A stretch of 8,446 nt of DNA. It comes from Kiritimatiellia bacterium (GTDB taxonomy: Bacteria; Verrucomicrobiota; Kiritimatiellia; RFP12; UBA1067). The notes beneath the pieces are model-generated. The model worked only from the letters and a program-made list of their open reading frames with translations. It was not told the origin of the DNA and made no database searches. Positions 1 to 5,083 of the stretch are shown here, piece by piece (the stretch's first letter is position 1; every line of letters begins with the position of its first letter). The translations under genes were made by a program, and so were the position numbers. The stretch is taken from assembly GCA_017959645.1 (NCBI GenBank), contig JAGDAE010000058.1, forward strand, positions 1 through 8,446, given 5' to 3'.

Positions 1-48
1 ATCTGAGGGTTTTCGGGAAAACATAAGGGGGTAAGGGCGATTTTATAT

Positions 49-90
49 GGGCGCTTTCCCGATTTCATAGGGCGCTTTCCCGATTTTATA
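49..90. repeat. 21-bp tandem duplication in AT-rich intergenic DNA
   Basis: Two adjacent 21-base copies lie at 49-69 and 70-90. They differ at one position (C at 66, T at 87). The core is GGGCGCTTTCCCGATTT followed by CATA or TATA. Fragments recur nearby: CGATTTTATAT occurs at 38-48 and again at 81-91, TAAGGGC at 32-38 and 91-97, and the reverse complement of TTTCCCG at 14-20. The block therefore looks like a local mosaic of short duplications. I see no open reading frame or known element in it and assign no function. Confidence 0.8.
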
Positions 91-94
91 TAAG

Positions 95-320
95 GGCTTT
101 TTGAGGTTTGCAAAGGGAGGTATTCCGCGAATATTATAATTAGGTCTTGGCTGAAATGTGATATTTGCTGCGGGTGTCGCTCTTCATCAAATTGGGGATG
201 TAATGGTGGCTTTTGGCTAAAATCCTATAGATGATAGAAGAGAGAGATTTTTTGAAGTATATATAGCAAACTTATCATTTTTTCGCTTTACCGCGCAATT
301 CGTCAACTTAAACCCGTTTT
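95..320. other. AT-rich intergenic stretch without a recognisable gene
   Basis: This stretch is much richer in A and T than the operon that follows. No frame shows coding character on either strand. There is a TATAAT at 135-140, but I find no acceptable -35 hexamer at normal spacing. A short inverted repeat, TATTC-CGC-GAATA, sits at 121-133. One outlying copy of the motif CGCTCTTCA is at 178-186. Nothing else is supportable. Confidence 0.6.
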
Positions 321-431
321 CGCTCTTCAAACGCTCTTCACGCTCTTCAAATTTTTTTGAAGAGCGACCCCTAAAAATGGGCGTCGCTCTTCAAGGGTCT
401 TGAAGAGCGTCTCGGCTATTTTTGAGGAGCG
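321..431. repeat. Cluster of CGCTCTTCAA motif copies in both orientations
   Basis: The 10-base motif CGCTCTTCAA appears forward at 321-330, 332-341 (last base differs), 341-350 and 385-394. It appears reversed as TTGAAGAGCG at 357-366, 400-409 and, with one mismatch, 422-431. A further 9-base copy is at 178-186. Several copies extend to a 12-base form, GTCGCTCTTCAA (383-394, and reversed at 357-368). Such density of an exact 10-mer in about 110 bases is far above chance. The arrangement resembles intergenic palindromic repeat families (REP-like or MITE debris) or an array of binding sites, but I do not recognise the motif. Confidence 0.85.
357..394. other. Strong hairpin or cruciform, ~15-bp stem
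   Basis: Bases 357-368 are the exact reverse complement of 383-394 (12 pairs). The helix continues with CCC (369-371) against GGG (379-381) after one unpaired C at 382, leaving the 7-base loop TAAAAAT. The arms are shared with two alternative 10-bp hairpins: 341-350 with 357-366 (6-base loop), and 385-394 with 400-409 (5-base loop). The central hairpin therefore excludes both flanking ones, while the flanking pair can coexist. No T-run follows directly, so a simple terminator is not well supported; a short T-run sits at 418-422, nine bases after the last stem. Confidence 0.7.
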
Positions 432-558
432 AAACCGGTGAGATAAAGAGTTTCTCCGTGGTTGCAGCGATTGAAGATTTCCTTTACGTCGCCGCGCGGG
501 GTTCTGCGAGGGCTCGGCAGCGTTTTCATGAGGCGGGGATATTCCAGAATGTTTCCGC
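432..558. other. Non-coding transition zone before the operon promoter
   Basis: GC content rises here towards that of the operon. On the minus strand, 416-528 can be read as 37 codons from an ATG to a TAG, but there is no homology I recognise and the 3' end runs into a copy of the repeat motif. It could be a decayed coding fragment. I see no RNA gene, insertion sequence or credible terminator. Confidence 0.4.
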
Positions 559-588
559 TTGATTTCAATCGTGAACAAATGGTATAAT
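559..588 (+). promoter_or_regulatory. Sigma70-type extended -10 promoter for the operon
   Basis: A perfect TATAAT lies at 583-588, preceded by TG at 580-581 in the TGnTATAAT extended -10 arrangement. A -35-like TTGATT at 559-564 matches the first four bases of TTGACA, with an 18-base spacer. Transcription would be expected to start around 595, giving a leader of about 50 bases before the first gene. No activator or repressor site can be assigned with confidence. Confidence 0.75.
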
Positions 589-600
589 ACATACCGGAAA

Positions 601-613
601 GCCGGGGTCCGGC
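601..613 (+). other. Small GC hairpin in the 5' leader
   Basis: GCCGG (601-605) pairs with CCGGC (609-613) around a three-base loop, and ATAC (591-594) can pair with GTAT (617-620) further out. It lies between the predicted transcription start and the Shine-Dalgarno sequence at 637-642 and does not occlude it. It may stabilise the 5' end of the mRNA or mean nothing. Confidence 0.3.
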
Positions 614-636
614 AGAGTATTCGGAAAAGCAGAGAT

Positions 637-642
637 GGAGGT
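637..642 (+). promoter_or_regulatory. Ribosome binding site of gene 1
   Basis: GGAGGT lies five bases before the ATG at 648. This fixes the start of the first gene and serves as a benchmark for initiation signals in this operon. Confidence 0.8.
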
Positions 643-647
643 TAGAT

Positions 648-3542
648 ATGGTCAACGCGGCTGACGCGAAGGCGAACGGCCTTGGTCGGTATCTTTCGCC
701 GCTTTCGGCGTGGGCGCTGTCGTTTGGTTGCGCCGTGGGGTGGGGTGCGTTTGTCATGCCCGGGACGACGTTTCTGCCGGTGGCGGGTCCGCTCGGTACG
801 CTGCTGGGTCTCGGCGCGGGCGCGGCGGTGATGTTTCTCGTCGGCCGCAACTACCACTATCTCATCCAGAACTTTCCGGAGGCCGGCGGTGCGTACGGAT
901 ACGTCAAGCGCGTGTGCGGGGGCGACCACGGTTTCATCTGCGGCTGGTTTCTCGTGTTGACGTACATCGCGATCGTCTGGGCGAACGCGACCGCGCTGGC
1001 GCTGATCGGGCGGTATCTGCTCGGCGGATTCTTCAGTTTCGGCTTCAGGTACGAGATATCCGGCTACGACATCTACGCCGGCGAGATCGCGCTTTCGGTG
1101 GCGACGCTCGTGGCGGTCGGCGCGGTATTTCTGGCGGGCAAGCGGCTTGCGGCGCGGGTGCAGACGGTTTTCGCGGTGCTGCTGTGCCTGGGCGTGGCGG
1201 TGTGCGCGTTTTTCGCGATCCGCAACGGTTCGCCGGCGTCCTGTTTCGAGCCGGCTTTCGCCGGCGGGAAGAGCGTCGCCTTGCAGGTGGCGGCGATCGT
1301 CGCTCTGGCGCCATGGGCGTTCGTCGGGTTCGAGTCGGTTTCGCATTCGGCGGAGGAGGTCGCGTTTCCGCGGTGGTGGACGGTGAGGATAATCGTCGGT
1401 TCGCTGGCGGCGGCTACGGCGGCGTATTTCGCCCTCACCATGGTGGCCGCGTCGGCGCAGCCGCCCGGATGCGCCGACTGGCGCGAATACATGGCCGCGC
1501 GCGGCTCGTTCGGCGGCATCGAGGCGCTGCCGACTTTCTACGCCGTCCGGAGCGCGCTCGGCAACGCGGGGCTGGCCATTCTCGGGCTTACCGCGCTGGC
1601 GGCGATAGCGACCGGGCTCATCGGCCATGTCGTGGCCGCCAGCCGCCTGCTGTATGCGATGTCGCGCGACGGTATGCTTTGCGGTGCGTTCGCGCGGCTC
1701 GACCGCGACGGCAGCCCGAGGAACGCGATAATCGCCATAATCGCGGTATCGTGCCTCATACCTTTCGCCGGGCGCACGGCGGTCGGGTGGATCGTCGACG
1801 TCACGACGATCGGCGCGAGCATCGCCTATGGCTACGTCTCGTTCTGCACGTTCATGGTCGCCAGAGGGGAGGGGCGCCGTCCGGTCATGGCGAGCGGATG
1901 CGCGGGCGTCGCGGTCTCGATCGCGTTCATGGTATACTTTCTCGTGCCGAACTTCTGGGTCGTCGACGCGCTGGCGACGGAGTCGTATTTCATCCTCTCG
2001 GTCTGGAGCATCGTCGGGGTGGTGGTTTTCCGCAGCGTGTTCAACCGCGACCGCACCGGGCGGCTCGGAACCTCGACGATAGCATGGCTCGTCCTGCTGT
2101 TTTTCGTGTTCTTCTCGGGGCACATGTGGAACCGCCAGAAGACGCGCGACCTGACCAATTCCGTCGTCTCCGAAATCGGCGAACGCTACGCGCCGGTCGA
2201 CAGCGACGGCGTCCTCACGAAAGAGGAGGCTGAGGCGGAGTCGTTCCTCGACCGGCAGAAGGAACGCGTGGACGACAGACTTACCCGCTACAATCTCATA
2301 CAGATCGCCCTCGTGCTGCTCGCGCTGGGCATGATGTACAGCATCTATTCGGTGATATCCCGGCGCGAGAGGGAGGCGGCGAAGGCGAAAAGCTACTTCT
2401 TCTCGACGATCAGCCACGACATCAGAACCCCGCTCAACGCGATCGTCGGCTTTTCGCAGATGCTCAAGCTAGGCTTCAAGACCAAAGAGGAGAGCGACGA
2501 GGCGGTGGAGTCGATACTGACGAGCAGCAAATCGCTGCTTTCGCTGGTGAACGACATCCTCGACCTGTCGCGCAGGGAGTCAGGCAACGCCGAAATCTCG
2601 CTCGCGCCGACCGACTGCCGGGAGCTTCTGCGCGAGATCGAAGAGGCGTTCCGCGTCGGGGCGCCGAAAAACGGGGTGGAGATACGCTGTGCGGTCGGCG
2701 AGATGCCGCGGCTGCTCGTGGATCCGCTGCAGCTCAGGCACATAACGGTGAATCTCGTCTCCAACGCGGTCAAGTTCACAGAGAAGGGATTCGTCGAGGT
2801 CAGGGGCGGCTTCACGCGCGACGCCGACGGCGCGGGCGAAACCGGAACGCTGCTCATCGAGATCGAGGACACGGGAGTAGGCATAAGCGAAGAGGACAAG
2901 CAGAAGATCGACTGCCCGTACACCCAGACGGCGTCCAAGCTCGCCCGCAACGGCGGTACCGGGCTCGGGCTGGCGGTGTGCCGCCAGTTCGCCGAGGCGA
3001 TGGGAGGGACGATGACGTTCGATTCCGAACTCGGCAAGGGCTCGACGTTCCGCATCGCGCTGCCGAAGGTCAAGGTCGCCGCGCAGGCCGAGGCGAAACC
3101 GGCGCCGGCCGCGCCGACAGCCCCTGCCGCCGAGAAGGCGGGGGCGGAGCGTTCCGTTCCGCGGCTGCTGCTCGTCGACGACCAGAAGATGAACCTCACG
3201 GTGCTGAAGGCGCTCGTCAAGCGCGTGGGCGGCTTCGAGATCGAGACCGCCACGGACGGACGCGAGGCGCTCGAGCGGCTGCGGCGGACGGATGCGCCCG
3301 GATTCGACGCGGTGCTAACCGACATGTGGATGCCCGAGCTGGACGGCGAAGGGCTGGCCAAGGCGATACGCGAAGACGCGCGGCTCGCCGCGCTGCCGGT
3401 GCACGTGATAACCGCCGACGTCGAGCTGCAGGAGACCTACGCCCAGAAGGGCTTCGACAGCATAATCCTCAAGCCGATCACCGTAAACTCGCTGGGTCCG
3501 CTTCTCGCCGGTCTCGCCGGCGGCGGAGGAGGCGCGGCATGA
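648..3542 (+). CDS. APC-type transporter fused to histidine kinase and receiver
   Basis: Probable inner-membrane transporter-sensor (964 residues). Residues 12-465 form an APC-superfamily permease of about 12 membrane segments. TM1 carries GWGAFVMPG, TM6 carries PWAFVGFE followed by SHSAEE, and TM8 carries SRLLYAMSRDG then SPRNAI, all typical of amino-acid permeases. An extra segment (475-492), a hydrophilic charged stretch (493-548, predicted periplasmic) and another segment (549-571) lead to a HisKA domain with phospho-acceptor H590 in SHDIRTPLN. The HATPase domain has N702/N706, DTGVGI at 741 and GGTGLGL at 769. The usual F-box FxPF is degenerate (DCPY, 755-758). An Ala/Pro linker (about 810-834) precedes a receiver with D844/D845, phospho-acceptor D892, T922 and K942. 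The kinase would autophosphorylate and pass phosphate to D892. Its stop overlaps the next start in ATGA. The substrate is unknown; amino acid or amine is inferred from the family. The nearest known concept is CbrA, which uses an SSS-type symporter domain instead. Confidence 0.9.
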   Translation: MVNAADAKANGLGRYLSPLSAWALSFGCAVGWGAFVMPGTTFLPVAGPLGTLLGLGAGAAVMFLVGRNYHYLIQNFPEAGGAYGYVKRVCGGDHGFICGWFLVLTYIAIVWANATALALIGRYLLGGFFSFGFRYEISGYDIYAGEIALSVATLVAVGAVFLAGKRLAARVQTVFAVLLCLGVAVCAFFAIRNGSPASCFEPAFAGGKSVALQVAAIVALAPWAFVGFESVSHSAEEVAFPRWWTVRIIVGSLAAATAAYFALTMVAASAQPPGCADWREYMAARGSFGGIEALPTFYAVRSALGNAGLAILGLTALAAIATGLIGHVVAASRLLYAMSRDGMLCGAFARLDRDGSPRNAIIAIIAVSCLIPFAGRTAVGWIVDVTTIGASIAYGYVSFCTFMVARGEGRRPVMASGCAGVAVSIAFMVYFLVPNFWVVDALATESYFILSVWSIVGVVVFRSVFNRDRTGRLGTSTIAWLVLLFFVFFSGHMWNRQKTRDLTNSVVSEIGERYAPVDSDGVLTKEEAEAESFLDRQKERVDDRLTRYNLIQIALVLLALGMMYSIYSVISRREREAAKAKSYFFSTISHDIRTPLNAIVGFSQMLKLGFKTKEESDEAVESILTSSKSLLSLVNDILDLSRRESGNAEISLAPTDCRELLREIEEAFRVGAPKNGVEIRCAVGEMPRLLVDPLQLRHITVNLVSNAVKFTEKGFVEVRGGFTRDADGAGETGTLLIEIEDTGVGISEEDKQKIDCPYTQTASKLARNGGTGLGLAVCRQFAEAMGGTMTFDSELGKGSTFRIALPKVKVAAQAEAKPAPAAPTAPAAEKAGAERSVPRLLLVDDQKMNLTVLKALVKRVGGFEIETATDGREALERLRRTDAPGFDAVLTDMWMPELDGEGLAKAIREDARLAALPVHVITADVELQETYAQKGFDSIILKPITVNSLGPLLAGLAGGGGGAA
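3525..3532 (+). promoter_or_regulatory. Ribosome binding site of gene 2
   Basis: GGAGGAGG ends six bases before the ATG at 3539. It sits inside the last codons of gene 1, so the two genes are translationally coupled. It decides the start of gene 2, whose reading frame is open much further upstream. Confidence 0.8.
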
Positions 3543-5053
3543 AGAAGCATCTCTCGATGCTGTCGGCGTGGGGGCTGTCGTTCGGCTATGCCGTCGGATG
3601 GGGCGCGTTCGTCATGCCCGGGGCGGAGTTTCTGCCCAGCGCCGGACCGCTCGGCACCGTGATCGGGATTGCCGTCGGGGCGGCCGCGATGGCCGTCATC
3701 GGCTGGAACTACCACCGGATGGTTTCGGCCTTCCCCGGGCCCGGCGGGGCGTACGCGTACGCGCGCAACGCCTTCGGCGCCGACTACGGCTACCTCACCG
3801 CGTGGTCGCTGACGCTCGCGTACATGGCGATATTGTGGGCGAACGCGACCGCCCTCGTGCTGCTGGCGAGATACATGTTCGGCGACATTCTGCAGTTCGG
3901 CTGGCACGACACCCTCGCCGGGTTCGACATATATCTGGGCGAAGTTCTGCTTTCGGTCGCGGTAATGGTTCTCGCCGGCTGCGTGTGCCTCTGGCGCCGG
4001 CGGCTCGCCGGACGCATTCAGGCGGCGCTCGCGCTGTTCATGCTCGCGGGCGTGTCGGTCGCGTTCTTCTTCGCGCTTTCGCGCCACGAAGGCGGGCTGG
4101 CGTCGATGGCGCCGGCGTTCGCATCCGGCGCGAAGCCGTTTTCCCAGGTCCTGCGCATTCTGGCGATGATGCCGTGGGCGTTCGTCGGCTTCGAGGCCGT
4201 TTCGCATTCGTCGGACGAGTTCGCGTTCGGCTGCGGCAGGCTGTGGAAGGTTCTCGCGGCGGCGATTCTCGCCTCGGTCGCGATGTACGCGATGCTTGCG
4301 CTACTGCCGGTCTTGGCGCATCCTGAGGGCTATCTGACGTGGGCGGATTACATAACCGGCAGCGTAGGGCTGGCGGGGCTGGACTCGATGCCGACTTTCG
4401 CGGCGGCGAGGATCGCGATGGGCAATGGCGGAGTCGCGCTTCTCGGCGGCACCATGTTCGCGGCGATCTTCACCGGAATCGTCGGCGCGACGGTGGCGAT
4501 GAGCCGGCTTCTGTGCGCGATATCGGCCGACGGGGTCTTTCCGAGGTGGCGGTGGCTCGGCCGAACCGACCGCAACGGCTCGCCGCGCAACGCGGTGATG
4601 TTCGTGGTCGGCGTGTCGCTGGCGATTCCGTTTTTCGGGCGCACGGTGATCGGCTGGCCGGTCGAGGTGTCGAGCATCGGCGCGGCGGTGGCCTACTGCT
4701 ACACGTCGGCTGCGGCGTTCAAGTTCGCCAAAGAGCGCGGCGACCGCGCGACTGCGGCGACGGGGCTGGCCGGCGTGGCGATGTCGGTGGTGTTCTGCCT
4801 GCTGCTGCTGGTGCCGAACTACATCTCCGGCAGCGCGCTCTCGGCGGAATCGTATCTCGTGCTCGCGCTCTGGTGCATAGTCGGCTTCGCGCTCTACTGG
4901 TACGCGTACCGCAACGACACGCGCCAGCGTTTCGGGCGCTCGCCGGTTGTCTGGACCGGCATAGTGGTTCTCGTGTTCTTCTCGTCGCTCATGTGGGTGC
5001 GCCTGGCCACGCAGCGTGCGACCGGCCGCACCGTCGAGGCGATAGTCGGCTAG
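3539..5053 (+). CDS. APC-type transporter, paralogue of gene 1, ends at in-frame TAG
   Basis: This 504-residue membrane protein is closely related to the transporter half of gene 1. Shared blocks include GWGAFVMPG in TM1 (20-28), WANATAL in TM3, PWAFVGFEAVSHS in TM6 (from 212), MSRLLCAISADG and GSPRNAV around TM8-9, and VPNY near TM11. About 12 APC membrane segments are followed by an additional one (about 470-486), as in gene 1. The start at 3539 has a strong ribosome binding site and overlaps the gene 1 stop (ATGA). The reading frame ends at TAG 5051-5053, 19 residues after the last membrane segment, where gene 1 continues into its periplasmic segment, second membrane segment and kinase. 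The same frame resumes immediately after the TAG and encodes gene 3, so this is most likely the N-terminal part of one larger fusion. On its own it could still fold as a 13-segment transporter. Substrate unknown. Confidence 0.85.
   Translation: MKKHLSMLSAWGLSFGYAVGWGAFVMPGAEFLPSAGPLGTVIGIAVGAAAMAVIGWNYHRMVSAFPGPGGAYAYARNAFGADYGYLTAWSLTLAYMAILWANATALVLLARYMFGDILQFGWHDTLAGFDIYLGEVLLSVAVMVLAGCVCLWRRRLAGRIQAALALFMLAGVSVAFFFALSRHEGGLASMAPAFASGAKPFSQVLRILAMMPWAFVGFEAVSHSSDEFAFGCGRLWKVLAAAILASVAMYAMLALLPVLAHPEGYLTWADYITGSVGLAGLDSMPTFAAARIAMGNGGVALLGGTMFAAIFTGIVGATVAMSRLLCAISADGVFPRWRWLGRTDRNGSPRNAVMFVVGVSLAIPFFGRTVIGWPVEVSSIGAAVAYCYTSAAAFKFAKERGDRATAATGLAGVAMSVVFCLLLLVPNYISGSALSAESYLVLALWCIVGFALYWYAYRNDTRQRFGRSPVVWTGIVVLVFFSSLMWVRLATQRATGRTVEAIVG
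5051..5053 (+). other. In-frame amber codon interrupting a transporter-kinase fusion
   Basis: TAG is codon 505 of an otherwise continuous frame from 3539 to 6811 (1,090 codons plus stop, counting TAG as a codon). Downstream codons 506-515 (SERHCETYHG) precede the first GTG at 5084 and align with ERYAPVDSDG in gene 1. The distance from the conserved MW at the end of TM13 to the conserved YxxxQ at the start of TM14 is 55 residues in gene 1 and 58 here. The other three visible stops in the window are TGA. A nonsense mutation, a sequencing error, programmed readthrough and a true split are all possible. Confidence 0.85.
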
Positions 5054-5083
5054 TCCGAGCGCCATTGCGAAACCTACCACGGC

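Noticed and set aside
135..140. TATAAT as a second promoter
   Set aside because: No -35 hexamer at normal spacing and no gene or RNA downstream that it would serve.
385..422. Rho-independent terminator
   Set aside because: The hairpin at 385-409 is good, but the T-run (418-422) starts nine bases after the stem, and the motif is repeated in both orientations, so a repeat element is the simpler explanation.
178..431. CRISPR array
   Set aside because: The repeated unit is only 10-12 bases, occurs in both orientations and has irregular spacing with no uniform spacers.
541..550. Operator-like inverted repeat ATTC-CA-GAAT just upstream of the -35 region
   Set aside because: The arms are only four bases and no second site is present, so it is within chance expectation.
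642..2417. Long minus-strand open frame (about 590 codons) opposite gene 1
   Set aside because: Its product is dominated by Arg, Asp, His and Ala with no domain or hydrophobic pattern, as expected for the shadow of a GC-rich coding strand. Gene 1 on the plus strand has clear motifs.
2978..3538. Upstream extension of the gene 2 frame
   Set aside because: It overlaps the receiver domain of gene 1 in another frame and encodes low-complexity Arg-rich sequence; the ATG at 3539 has a strong ribosome binding site.
5051..5053. Selenocysteine insertion at the in-frame stop
   Set aside because: The codon is TAG, not TGA, and the position lies in a non-catalytic linker. Pyrrolysine is formally possible but nothing in the window supports it.
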